From JAXHMB01 sp034521755 (GTDB lineage Bacteria > Bacteroidota > Rhodothermia > Balneolales > Balneolaceae), in contig JAXHMB010000004.1 of the NCBI GenBank assembly GCA_034521755.1, positions 434,001 through 498,000 on the forward strand: DNA of 64,000 nucleotides, in the 5' to 3' direction. Under the pieces are notes generated by a model. That model made no database searches. It saw only the letters and a program-made list of their open reading frames with translations, and was not told the origin of the DNA. Positions 1 to 7,360 of this stretch are shown in pieces. A program made the position numbers and the translations under genes. Within the stretch, counting starts at the first letter, position 1. Every line of letters begins with the position of its first letter.

Positions 1-2
1 AA

Positions 3-170
3 CCATTTTTCACAACCAAAGATGTGGGAAGCGGTACCGGACTGGGATTGTCTGTCAGCCATGGCATCATCACCAAGATGGGAGGGACGATAGATGTAGA
101 TTCCACTCCCGGAAATGGTGCCCGGTTTATTATCACATTACCTGCTAATCAAATTGTCCAAGAAGCATGA
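3..170 (+). CDS. C-terminal end of a sensor histidine kinase (partial)
   Basis: The gene enters from the left edge, so only about 55 C-terminal residues are visible. They contain the end of a HATPase_c domain: a GTGLGLSVSHGII block (the G2 ATP-lid motif of histidine kinases) followed by GGTIDVDSTPGNGARF, which matches the last strands of the fold. The stop overlaps the start of the downstream NtrC-type regulator as ATGA, so the two are translationally coupled and form a cognate pair. The sensor domain and the phospho-accepting histidine lie outside the window, so the stimulus cannot be inferred. Confidence 0.85.
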   Translation, partial: PFFTTKDVGSGTGLGLSVSHGIITKMGGTIDVDSTPGNGARFIITLPANQIVQEA

Positions 171-1519
171 TCGGATCCATACTCATTGCAGATGACGAAG
201 AAGAAATTAGGAATTCCCTGTCTATCGTTCTTCGTGAAGAAGGCTTTAGATGTGCAACAGCTTCGAACGGGGAAGAGGCTATTGAGGCATTAAAAGAACA
301 CTCCTTTGATATTCTCATCACTGATCTGAAGATGCCCAAAGCTGATGGTATTGAAGTACTGGAACAGGCCATTCAGCGCTCTTCAGATACACTTACCATT
401 ATCATTACGGCCCATGCAACGGTTGAGACGGCGATACAAGCCCTGCGCAAAGGAGCCTCCGACTACATTTTAAAGCCGCTTGATTTTGATGAGGTAATCC
501 TTCGCATCGAAAACCTGCTAAAACAGAAAAAGCTGATGCAGGAAAACAAGTACCTGCGCGAACAGATCGACCAGGAATTTAACTTCAATCATATAATTGG
601 CGAAAGCCCTGCCATGAAAGAAGTATATCGCATGGTTAAACGGGTAAGTAATGCCAACAGCAACGTTCTTATCACAGGTCCCAGCGGTACAGGCAAGGAA
701 CTGGTCGCGCGGGCCATTCACTCCAACAGCAACAGATCTTCAAAACCATTCATCGCCATTAACTGCGGGGCTATTCCCAAAGACCTTATGGAATCGGAAC
801 TGTTCGGGCACAAGAAAGGAGCCTTTACAGGGGCCATTGCAGAAAAAGACGGCGTTTTTGTCGCGGCTAATAAAGGAACGGTTTTTCTGGATGAGGTAGG
901 CGAAATTCCGGTGGATCAACAGGTGAACCTGCTCCGGGTTATCCAGGAGCGGGAGGTAAAGCCTATCGGCTCCAACCAAATGATCAGCTTCGATACCCGA
1001 ATTATTGCGGCAACCAATAAAGATCTGAAAGAAGAGATTGAGAAGGATAACTTTAGAGAAGATTTATACTATCGCCTGAATGTTGTGGAGATTCCGCTGC
1101 CAACCCTTCAAAACAGGAAAGAAGATATTCCGCTTCTGGCCCATCATTTCATCAAAAAGTACAGCAAAGAGTTGAATCGTCCGGTAAAGGGCATAACCGG
1201 AGAAGCCATCGGGGCACTTTTATCTTACGATTGGAAAGGACAGGTGCGTGAACTTGAAAATATAATCGAACGCGCTGTATTGTTGGGAGATAACGACTTT
1301 ATCACTCTGCAGGACCTGCCCAAAAGCATCCGGGAATCTGAGGGCGACTTTACCTATGATGCTGACACGCTTGACGATGCCGTTCAAACCTTCGAAAAAC
1401 ACCACATCTTAAACGTGCTAAAACGCACAGAGGGAAATAAGACCGAAGCCGCACGCCTGCTGGGCATTGACCCCTCTACGCTTTATCGAAAAATGGAGCG
1501 TATGGATATCGACTCATAA
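167..1519 (+). CDS. NtrC-family sigma54-dependent response regulator
   Basis: This 450-residue protein has the three-part architecture of a bacterial enhancer-binding protein. Residues 1-120 are a receiver domain with acidic DDE near residue 10, the phospho-acceptor D53 in ITDLKMP and the conserved lysine in ILKPLD. Residues 140-375 are an AAA+ sigma54-activation domain with a Walker A GPSGTGKE, the sigma54-contacting GAFTGA loop and FLDEVGEIP as Walker B. The C-terminus is a Fis-type helix-turn-helix (NKTEAARLLGIDPSTLYRK). The start overlaps the stop of the upstream kinase, so it is the partner regulator. By family knowledge it activates sigma54 promoters when phosphorylated. Its targets are unknown; the adjacent yceI genes are convergent and are not an obvious regulon. 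Confidence 0.93.
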   Translation: MIGSILIADDEEEIRNSLSIVLREEGFRCATASNGEEAIEALKEHSFDILITDLKMPKADGIEVLEQAIQRSSDTLTIIITAHATVETAIQALRKGASDYILKPLDFDEVILRIENLLKQKKLMQENKYLREQIDQEFNFNHIIGESPAMKEVYRMVKRVSNANSNVLITGPSGTGKELVARAIHSNSNRSSKPFIAINCGAIPKDLMESELFGHKKGAFTGAIAEKDGVFVAANKGTVFLDEVGEIPVDQQVNLLRVIQEREVKPIGSNQMISFDTRIIAATNKDLKEEIEKDNFREDLYYRLNVVEIPLPTLQNRKEDIPLLAHHFIKKYSKELNRPVKGITGEAIGALLSYDWKGQVRELENIIERAVLLGDNDFITLQDLPKSIRESEGDFTYDADTLDDAVQTFEKHHILNVLKRTEGNKTEAARLLGIDPSTLYRKMERMDIDS

Positions 1520-1533
1520 CCCGGTAGAGTATG

Positions 1534-2211
1534 TTAAACATCTTTGAGCCTGACCGTTACATCAAAATGAACCGTAAGGTTGCTGCTGGCTTTAATTAAA
1601 CCCAACAATGCTGTTGGCGGCTTGATGTTATAGGTCTTCATGTTGATTTGTTTGTTGCCTTTTACCCGAAACCGTTCTTCTCCCAATACACGGCCCTTAA
1701 CATATACTTCGGTGGTTTCTTTAACACCGGCGATTTCAAGTATACCTACCGTTTTAATATTCATCCATTCGCCTTCTTCATCACGTATTGTGGAAAGAGA
1801 GTCTGAGAGGTTGGCTGTTAAAAGCTGGTAGCTGATATTTTTGAATTGGTCGGCTTTAAGGGCTTCATACATATCTTTGTTCATCCCTTTTTTGCCGCAC
1901 TCCAAAGAGTGGACCGGCACTTCAACTGAAACACTTACGGCTCCGTGGCCTTTAACATTTTGCTGTGGGTTTTCGGTGTTCTCTATATTGCCGTTTCCTG
2001 AAAGGCGCTCGGCTTCACAGGTGTAATTTACAATACTGGTCTTCCCCTCAATCCACAGCTGTCCGCCGGGTTCTATTTCAATGGCGCCTTGTGGAGAAAT
2101 TTGTGCCTTGGCAGAAAATACCCCTGCTCCCAATAATGTGATAAGCATGATACATATAGGAAGCAAATAGGGAACAGGGGTGAAATACGTGGTATCTTCT
2201 GACCGAAGCAT
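1534..2211 (-). CDS. YceI-family secreted protein
   Basis: A 225-residue protein with an N-terminal hydrophobic signal segment (about residues 15-36, ending near FSAKA) followed by a YceI-like lipocalin-type beta-barrel. YceI proteins are periplasmic or secreted binders of polyisoprenoid-like amphiphiles; the ligand here is unknown. Typical blocks are visible: VEVPVHSLECGKKGMNKDMY in the first half, VGILEIAGVKET in the middle and a MKTYNIKPPTALLGLIK segment near the C-terminus. It lies 10 bp downstream of a second YceI gene on the same strand, so the two are probably co-transcribed tandem paralogues. It is convergent with the NtrC-type gene, with only about 14 bp between the stops. Confidence 0.85.
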   Translation of the reverse strand: MLRSEDTTYFTPVPYLLPICIMLITLLGAGVFSAKAQISPQGAIEIEPGGQLWIEGKTSIVNYTCEAERLSGNGNIENTENPQQNVKGHGAVSVSVEVPVHSLECGKKGMNKDMYEALKADQFKNISYQLLTANLSDSLSTIRDEEGEWMNIKTVGILEIAGVKETTEVYVKGRVLGEERFRVKGNKQINMKTYNIKPPTALLGLIKASSNLTVHFDVTVRLKDV

Positions 2212-2221
2212 AGAGATTCGT

Positions 2222-2842
2222 CTACTGGTTTTGGTTTGCAGTCAACAAAATATTAAACGAAATCATAACTTCCTCTCCACATTTGATGGCTCCAAACATC
2301 ACAGATGGCGGGTCCATTTTGTAGTTTGTCATGTTGAGGCTGTAGCTGCCTTCAAAACGGTAGCCATTTTCTCCTTCCTTTATTCCGGTTACAGGAAAGC
2401 TTACTTCTTTTTCAACACCTGCAATGTTCAGGTTACCCGTAATGGTTAGGTTTAATGCGCCATCAGCACTTACACTGTCGGCAAGCTCAGCAGAAACCAG
2501 GCCGAACATGATTTGCGGATGGTCGTCTTCTTTTAATGCTTCTTTCATCTTGCGATTCATTTTTCCCTTGCCGCTTTCCAGGGAACTAACAGGAACATTC
2601 AGCTGGAGTGAAGATACCGGAGATGCAGGAGTCTCCTGTGTTATCATCTCGGGGTTAAATGAAATATCCATATTAACTTCTTCGGCATTCGCCTCCCAGT
2701 CATGGAGTGTTGATGTACCTGATACAATTATGCTGCTGCTGTCTGCATCAAACGTATAGCTGGCTGATTGTGCCAGAGCTAATACGGGAATAAGGAAAAC
2801 GGCAACGGCGATACTTATAATGTTTTTTAGTGTTTTTATAAC
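2222..2842 (-). CDS. YceI-family protein with a damaged or non-canonical start
   Basis: The first in-frame ATG is at 2671 and gives 149 residues, but 57 further in-frame codons upstream look coding. They encode a hydrophobic signal segment (VAVFLIPVLALAQ) and the first strand of a YceI barrel (SYTFDADSSSIIVSGTSTLHDWE). No ATG, GTG or TTG exists in that frame before a TGA. A TTG at 2847-2849 reads into the frame if one A is removed from the A4 run at 2843-2846, giving a sensible MKVIKTLKN start. The gene is therefore either a frameshifted start, a sequencing error, or initiated at an unusual codon. The rest of the domain (LQLNVPVSSLESGKGKMNRK, NLNIAGVEKEV, NMTNYKMDPPSVMFG) is intact and clearly paralogous to its neighbour. 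Confidence 0.7.
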   Translation of the reverse strand, partial: VIKTLKNIISIAVAVFLIPVLALAQSASYTFDADSSSIIVSGTSTLHDWEANAEEVNMDISFNPEMITQETPASPVSSLQLNVPVSSLESGKGKMNRKMKEALKEDDHPQIMFGLVSAELADSVSADGALNLTITGNLNIAGVEKEVSFPVTGIKEGENGYRFEGSYSLNMTNYKMDPPSVMFGAIKCGEEVMISFNILLTANQNQ

Positions 2843-3227
2843 TTTTCAATTTTGGTTCGAAGGTTTATATCCTTTCTATATATAATTGCAATCTTCGTTC
2901 CAAACTGTTGTAATATGCCAACCCTTTTTTTATCTGCCATAAATATGCTGCTCTATTACTTGTAAAAAGTTTTGGGAGGATAATAATTTGTCGGGGTTTT
3001 ACCATGCTTAAATGCGATTGCATGGGTGCATGCCTTACTTCTTCTCATCATTGCAAAACTGCAAGAGCGATAGAGTTTAGTTCTGGTATTCTCCGGCAAT
3101 CAGCTTGGCAATTACCTCCTAAACCCCTTTTTAAAAATTTTGTTCCTGTCTGCAGCTTTTGGTATCACTATTGCATTAGTAATGTTACCAAATCTATACC
3201 AGCGCATGCTGCAATTTTATAAACACT
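2843..3227. other. Intergenic region, divergent promoters expected
   Basis: About 385 bp without a convincing gene lie between the leftward yceI pair and the rightward receiver gene. An AAGGATATAAACC stretch upstream of the yceI start (minus strand) could be its ribosome-binding region. Short ORFs here have no recognisable domains. I see no clear repeat, RNA or operator. Confidence 0.4.
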
Positions 3228-3620
3228 ATGAGTAACCACCGGGCCATGATATTAGTTGCTGAACCGGAAGAAGCGGTTCACGAATCCATTCAAATGGTTT
3301 TGATGGAAGAGGGTTACGATTGTCATGTGGTTACTAATACGTCCTCCCTGCTGCGTGCCATTGATATCCACGATTCGGATATGCTTATTGCCGATATCTC
3401 TCTTATCTACGATGATGTGAAGGAAATTCTTTCTGCCATGAGCAAATATGATACGCAATATCCGCCGGTGCTGGTCACTATTACGTACGAGCGTGTTCGA
3501 GATATGCTGGACCTTATGAGTGTGGGCATAAGCGAATACCTGCTCAAGCCTTTTCAATTCGAAGACCTTCTGGATCGGGTTCAGCGGGTTCTTAAACATC
3601 AGCAGTCGCTAAAAAACTAA
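3228..3620 (+). CDS. Stand-alone response-regulator receiver domain protein
   Basis: A 130-residue single-domain receiver protein with no output domain. Residues 7-125 follow the CheY fold: an acidic pocket near residue 12 (AEPEE, where canonical receivers have DD), the phospho-acceptor Asp in LIADIS, a Thr in LVTITY and the conserved Lys in YLLKPF. The missing DD pair may weaken Mg2+ binding, so phosphorylation efficiency is uncertain. It probably passes phosphate or signal to another protein. It sits at the left border of the integron; its 3' end overlaps the distal minus-strand fragment by 12 bp. Confidence 0.85.
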   Translation: MSNHRAMILVAEPEEAVHESIQMVLMEEGYDCHVVTNTSSLLRAIDIHDSDMLIADISLIYDDVKEILSAMSKYDTQYPPVLVTITYERVRDMLDLMSVGISEYLLKPFQFEDLLDRVQRVLKHQQSLKN

Positions 3621-3746
3621 TTCCTGTATCCTTCCTTTTCTCCTTTCTAGATTTCTGCTTGCTAAATAATCTATATAAAAAAAGTCCCGGTAAGCAAATA
3701 GGAGCGGAAAGATAACCACAACAATTGCGGCCCACACAGCATACAC
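3609..3746 (-). pseudogene. 45-codon membrane-protein fragment at the distal end of the cassette array
   Basis: A minus-strand reading frame starting with GTG at 3746, five bases after the outer core of the interrupted attC, encodes a strongly hydrophobic helix (VYAVWAAIVVVIFPLLFAY) followed by a charged tail (SRNLERRKGRIQELVF). It resembles the last transmembrane segment and cytoplasmic tail of a larger permease-like protein. Either it is the 3' remnant of a chromosomal gene or cassette whose 5' part was lost at the attC, or it is a small membrane protein. No attC follows it before the receiver gene, so it marks the end of the recognisable array. Function unknown. Confidence 0.4.
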
Positions 3747-3916
3747 TGTCAGATAACGACCCAGCGTTTAACGGGCAGGCCCTGTGGAATGCCACTTTGT
3801 GGCCCCGCTCTGCGGGATTCCACAAGGGCAGGCGCCGGAGTGCTAAAATTATCTGCAAACGAAAGATTAACTAATAAATAGGAGGGTGGCAGCCTTGCGG
3901 GAGGCCTGTCCGGTAT

Positions 3917-3930
3917 TATGCATTAGAAAG
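3917..3930 (+). repeat. Left subterminal inverted repeat of the IS
   Basis: TATGCATTAGAAAG is the exact reverse complement of CTTTCTAATGCATA at 5371-5384. The next ten bases (AGGACACCTG, 3931-3940) also recur inverted at 5315-5324, but 46 bp inside the right repeat. That offset copy is not part of a simple terminal repeat. Confidence 0.9.
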
Positions 3931-3991
3931 AGGACACCTGTAGATTGGGTAGAATCCACATTCAACACCAACCATACAGGGAGGTCCTCTT

Positions 3992-5029
3992 ATGAATACT
4001 ACGACACATTACGCAGGAATGGATATTCATGCAAGCAATACCGTCATACAGTCCATTGACCCAGCCGGGGAGCACGTTCAACAGCGGGAGGTGCCCACAC
4101 GAGCAGACAAATTGATCAGCTGGGCCCGCAACTATCCGCATGGCCCACTGCACGTAATCCTTGAACAGGGAACTCATGCACGCTGGGTGGCAAGTGCTCT
4201 GAGCCGATGGGTCGACCGGCTGGTCATCTGTGATCCGGCTGAGAATGCCCTGGTTCACAGAGGTGGAAACAAAAATGACCGAACCGATGCCCATAAACTG
4301 GCTCGACTGCTTCGACTGGGCGAATACAAGTCGGTTTGGTGGCAACCCCTGGAAGCCCGTCACGTCTTCAAGTCTCGCATGAAGATGTATCTGCGCCAGC
4401 GCCGGGCCAAGGCCGCAGCCATTCAACGGCTGACCCACTACCTTCGGCATATAGGGGTACGGATTCCTACCGGCAAGAGCCGGTTTAGCTTCCACAGGGG
4501 CGAAAAATGGATCAGTCAAATTAGCTCACAGGAGCATCGCAAGCTTGCCGAACAGAAGCTTGGATTTATCAGCTACCATCACGAGCAGTCCCTGGAGATC
4601 TTTCGGGGCATCCGCGAGCAAGGTAAAAACTACTGGGAAATTGCCGAGTTTGCCAAGATTCCCGGTATTGGGCCGGTAGGCTCTCATCTGTTTTCGGCCT
4701 TGTTGGAAGATCCCCATCGGTTTGCCAGGCGCAGCCAGGTATATAAGTTCTGCCAGTTGGCCGTTGTTAGTCGCAGTTCGGCCGGACAGTCGATTAGCCG
4801 CAAACGCTTGGACAAACAGGGCTATGGGGAGCTCAAGGCCATGAGTTATCGGGCTTGGCTGAGCGCTGCTAATACGGGCGGTGACAATGAAGTCAAACAA
4901 TTTTGGAAAGACAGCTGTCATCGGGCCAGCAGTGAGCGCAATGCCCGACTCAATACGCAACGTAAAATTATTAACGTCATGTGGAGCCTATGGAAGAACG
5001 GACGGATCTATGATCCGGACAAATTTTAA
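3992..5029 (+). CDS. IS110/IS1111-family transposase (DEDD recombinase)
   Basis: The 345-residue protein has the two domains of IS110 recombinases. The N-terminal RuvC-like DEDD_Tnp_IS110 domain shows GMDIHASN (D11), ILEQGTHARW (E59) and NDRTDAHKLARLLRLGEY (D96 and D99). The C-terminal Transposase_20 domain begins near FAKIPGIGPVGSHLF (helix-hairpin-helix-like, residues 220-234) and carries a serine-rich SRSSAGQSISRKR block (residues 260-272), where the conserved catalytic Ser of this family lies. Length is normal. A GGAGG-like sequence (3980-3984) precedes the ATG. By family knowledge the protein excises a circle and inserts it at a sequence specified by an element-encoded bridge RNA. Confidence 0.95.
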   Translation: MNTTTHYAGMDIHASNTVIQSIDPAGEHVQQREVPTRADKLISWARNYPHGPLHVILEQGTHARWVASALSRWVDRLVICDPAENALVHRGGNKNDRTDAHKLARLLRLGEYKSVWWQPLEARHVFKSRMKMYLRQRRAKAAAIQRLTHYLRHIGVRIPTGKSRFSFHRGEKWISQISSQEHRKLAEQKLGFISYHHEQSLEIFRGIREQGKNYWEIAEFAKIPGIGPVGSHLFSALLEDPHRFARRSQVYKFCQLAVVSRSSAGQSISRKRLDKQGYGELKAMSYRAWLSAANTGGDNEVKQFWKDSCHRASSERNARLNTQRKIINVMWSLWKNGRIYDPDKF

Positions 5030-5057
5030 GATCTAAATAACTGCTTTTTACAGCAAT

Positions 5058-5370
5058 CCCATCCCAGCGATGGGTCAGGCCCGGGCAGGCTCTTATTAAC
5101 GCGTAATCCGGCAGTCCGCTGCTGAGGTTCTCGTCCGGTTAGCCGCCTGGGCCCTTTTTGAATACTAAGCCAGATAAGATATTAGACGTTTCCACACGAA
5201 GGAAAACAGTCTCAGATAAACGCCTGGACAAGATTCATGTCCTCTTACAAAAGTAATCTCGTACATCGGGGATGGAGAAATGGCAGTCAAAAGCAGCAGG
5301 AAATTATCCAATAGCAGGTGTCCTGGCAACTACTCAAATAGGACTAAAGGAGAAGTATGGAGTGAGTTGA
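5058..5370 (+). ncRNA. Candidate bridge RNA of the IS1111-type element
   Basis: IS1111-group elements encode their bridge RNA between the recombinase gene and the right end, and this 3' region is over 300 bp with no ORF. It starts with a clean hairpin (CCCATC-CCAGC-GATGGG, 5058-5074). A second stem, GGGCAGGC (5083-5090) with GCCT-gg-GCCC (5145-5154), encloses a loop containing ATTAACGCG (5095-5103), the reverse complement of the right insertion junction, and GTCCGGT (5133-5139), identical to the left junction. Further down, ATAAACGC (5216-5223) equals the right end of the element (5382-5389). These are guide-like matches seen in the sequence; the RNA itself is inferred. Confidence 0.5.
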
Positions 5371-5460
5371 CTTTCTAATGCATAAACGCGTTAATGGGCT
5401 GGTTGTTATCTGGCGGCTCTTGTTTGCTATAGCCGGTGTTTATGACAATTCAAGATTGGT

Positions 5461-6048
5461 TTACATTATTTTCAAGTTTTTTTCTATTGGAATACCAGGT
5501 TTTAAGGTTTGATAGACCACGCAACTTTTTACTGCAGCACTAAATAAAGTATTTATAACCTTTTCTCCTGCATTGTCTGAACCTAATTCTACCTCCACAT
5601 TTATTTTTTGAAATCCTACAGGAACAGAGTTATCAAACCTTAATGTGCCACGAACATCAAGATGGGCTCCAACTGACACTTTTGTGTGATCCAATTGAAT
5701 TTCTAATCTATCTGCAATCATTCTTATGGTACTTTCCAAACAAACAGCCAATGCGGCACATAAAATGTCTCCGGGTGTTGAGTAATCGTGGTCACCGCCC
5801 ACAGCTCTATGGAGACCCGTTTTAAGTGGTAATTTTAGCTCATCATTCATTAGAACTTTAGAATGAAATGGATCATCCAAGTTTTCACCTTCAACTACTG
5901 CTGAATCTATGATTAACGCTTTTTCTGGGTCATCATCATAGATTTCCTTTAGTTTATTATGTCTTTTTACGACTTCGGAATTTGCATTTCGCAGTTTAAG
6001 TTTTTTAGCTAAATGCTTAGCGGTAAATTTAATGTCGTCTTTTTCCAT
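5461..6048 (-). CDS. OsmC-family peroxiredoxin-like protein (cassette gene)
   Basis: A 195-residue OsmC/Ohr-fold protein. The N-terminal 65 residues are a charged helical extension. The OsmC core follows, with GDHDYSTPGDILCAALAVCLES in the position of the first active-site Cys helix and a second cysteine in AAVKSCVVYQTLK. Two cysteines at these positions are the catalytic pair of organic hydroperoxide reductases, so a thiol-peroxidase role is plausible. It is the only gene between the attC at 6275-6363 and the IS-split attC, so it is a one-gene cassette. A leader of about 225 bp before the ATG resembles the leader of the decarboxylase gene, which suggests cassette-borne expression signals. 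Confidence 0.85.
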   Translation of the reverse strand: MEKDDIKFTAKHLAKKLKLRNANSEVVKRHNKLKEIYDDDPEKALIIDSAVVEGENLDDPFHSKVLMNDELKLPLKTGLHRAVGGDHDYSTPGDILCAALAVCLESTIRMIADRLEIQLDHTKVSVGAHLDVRGTLRFDNSVPVGFQKINVEVELGSDNAGEKVINTLFSAAVKSCVVYQTLKPGIPIEKNLKIM

Positions 6049-6274
6049 AAAAATGTGTTTTAATATTTATTATGATATATAAACTACATCTGTACATCTG
6101 TTTTAATTGATACTAACATTGGTATAATACCAATGTGGATAAATGTTATCCTCACTTCGGTCATAAGTTTTCTTCAAGATATTCTTTTAAATCATATGGA
6201 CAACATGAAGAAAATCGCTTTCAAATGAAAGTAACTTAACGCATCATTCTACTGTTTTGATGGCAATATAAGCC

Positions 6275-6363
6275 ATATAACGAGCTGGCATTTCTGCTGT
6301 GTGGCAACCAATTTTGAAGTCGAACAAAAACGCTTGTGCGTCTGCAGAAAATGCTTGTTATAC
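6275..6363 (-). other. attC site of the NTF2-like cassette segment
   Basis: Outer cores are ATATAAC (6275-6281) and GTTATAC (6357-6363). The inner arms GCATTTCTGC (6288-6297) and GCAGAAAATGC (6344-6354) are complementary except for one extra base in the right arm, the extra-helical base by which integrases choose the strand. Total length is 89 bp. In cassette orientation it follows the NTF2-like lipoprotein gene and precedes the osmC cassette. Confidence 0.8.
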
Positions 6364-6463
6364 CGCGTAATTACAATGTAGGGAGCGTCATATTACATTA
6401 GTCAGTTTTCAAATTTCGATGATCTCCATGCATCGGGGTGGTAGTTGTAGCTGTTTAGTTGTT

Positions 6464-6934
6464 TCAGTTTCTCGGGTGAGATTCGTGAACCATAACTATC
6501 TTCCATCCGTCATCCATTTTCTTGTACACGGTGTTCCAAACCCCCTCGCTCTCGGATATGCTATCATCCAAACGCGTTACCACCTCCCGGAATTTGACCA
6601 CATGAACGGCTGCGTTGTTAGACAGCACGTACACCTGTTCATCTTCTACTTTCAGATCCAGATCTTTCCTGCGGTTTGGGATCTGCTCCATCACTCCCAT
6701 GATACTTTCATATCCCTGTACTTTCATCCCGTTAATCATAAATAATGTGGAATCAGATTGCCAGAAATCCCTTACCAGGTCATCGATATTTGCCTCGTTA
6801 AGCGCCTGAACCACGTCACTACCCATTGAGAGGATTTCCTGTTCTATGGCATCCGTATTTATGTTAGTATGGTCCGCTTCCCGACAGGCAGAACATATCA
6901 GAAGCAGTCCCAGCAGATATATTGAATATTTCAT
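6464..6934 (-). CDS. NTF2-like (DUF4440/SnoaL-type) lipoprotein
   Basis: A 156-residue protein with a lipoprotein signal peptide: hydrophobic h-region LLGLLLI followed by a CSAC lipobox around residue 17. The mature part has the cone-shaped NTF2-like pattern: an amphipathic first helix (IEQEILSMGSDVVQALNEAN), then DFWQSDSTLFMINGMKVQGYESI, ending in DGWKIVMVHESH. Such domains bind small hydrophobic ligands or act as isomerases and lyases; the ligand is unknown. It is the last gene before the attC at 6275, which places it in the cassette array. No attC is visible between it and the upstream small ABM-like gene. Confidence 0.75.
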   Translation of the reverse strand: MKYSIYLLGLLLICSACREADHTNINTDAIEQEILSMGSDVVQALNEANIDDLVRDFWQSDSTLFMINGMKVQGYESIMGVMEQIPNRRKDLDLKVEDEQVYVLSNNAAVHVVKFREVVTRLDDSISESEGVWNTVYKKMDDGWKIVMVHESHPRN

Positions 6935-7102
6935 TATATAGGTGTTTTTGTTGAATGAGTGCCCTTGCCAAGCACATTATCTTTTGTAATTAGCAATAAA
7001 TTTTTCTTCCCATATGTATTTGTAAAATACTCAAGTACTCCTGAGTGAATTCAAAGTCCATATTAAGTTAGAAAATGTAGTAACATGTTATTCTTACAGC
7101 TA

Positions 7103-7360
7103 TTAGAGTATTAACTCTCCTTTTAATTCATAATGTTCAGCTGTTTTATCATACCTTTTTAATACTTCCTTTGCATTATCAGGTATATATGCCGTTTCAT
7201 ATTTTTCTCCCGCAAATTTCTTCACCGATTTCAGAGAGTCAAACTGAAGAACAAGAAAAAACTCCATTTCGTCAATGTTTTTCCTAGTGGAAATACTAAC
7301 TTTTTCCAAACCATCCACTCCGTTCTTTTTCACTGTGGGAAAGACCTCTTTAATAAGCAT
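7103..7360 (-). CDS. Small ABM-like (antibiotic biosynthesis monooxygenase fold) protein, start uncertain
   Basis: The annotated start at 7360 gives 85 residues (EVFPTVKKNGVDGLEK, FFLVLQFDSLKSVKKFAGE, then a KRYDKTAEHYEL end), matching small dimeric alpha+beta-barrel ABM-type proteins. The reading frame continues upstream for 27 codons with family-like sequence (IIRTWKGWTTIENAPIYED), but where a Met would be expected (about 7415-7420) the codons are AAA and ATA. The native start may therefore be lost or non-canonical. The open frame begins 8 bp after the alpha/beta hydrolase stop. Function is unknown; no cofactor motif is visible. Confidence 0.6.
   Translation of the reverse strand: MLIKEVFPTVKKNGVDGLEKVSISTRKNIDEMEFFLVLQFDSLKSVKKFAGEKYETAYIPDNAKEVLKRYDKTAEHYELKGELIL

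Larger units (their letters stand above)
3913..5388 (+). mobile_element. IS110-family (IS1111-type) insertion sequence inside an attC site
   Basis: The element carries one DEDD recombinase gene and subterminal, not terminal, inverted repeats of 14 bp (3917-3930 and 5371-5384). Its long non-coding region is 3' of the gene, the layout of the IS1111 subgroup. No target duplication is evident, also typical. The exact ends are inferred: each repeat lies four bases inside a CG dinucleotide (3911-3912 and 5389-5390) that rebuilds a continuous attC arm when one copy is kept. Base composition is visibly more G+C-rich than the neighbouring A+T-rich cassettes, which suggests a separate origin. Confidence 0.85.
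3751..5411 (-). other. attC site of the OsmC cassette, split by an IS1111-type insertion
   Basis: The outer simple sites are AGATAAC (3751-3757) and GTTATCT (5405-5411), exact inverse complements. Inside them, CCAGCGTTTAACG (from 3761) pairs with the complement of TTAATGGGCTGG (5391-5402) with an imbalance of one base, the extra-helical-base signature of attC. CAGGCC (3776-3781) pairs with GGCCTG (3903-3908). Removing the intervening IS rebuilds one imperfect palindrome of about 190 bp. In cassette orientation (minus strand) it lies just 3' of the osmC-like gene, as expected. The long central part (3782-3900) contains a further hairpin, GTGGAAT...ATTCCAC. Confidence 0.75.

Noticed and set aside
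3592..3858. An 88-codon minus-strand ORF across the left arm of the split attC
   Set aside because: It reads through the attC palindrome in a frame with frequent Cys/Arg/Pro and no domain. The adjacent frame (GTG at 3746) encodes a better membrane segment.
3962..4519. Long minus-strand ORF inside the IS transposase
   Set aside because: It is a shadow of the transposase, which carries all family motifs on the plus strand.
6935..7102. A hidden attC between the ABM-like and NTF2-like genes
   Set aside because: The gap has a small palindrome (ACTCA...TGAGT) but no pair of GTTRRRY/RYYYAAC cores with complementary arms.
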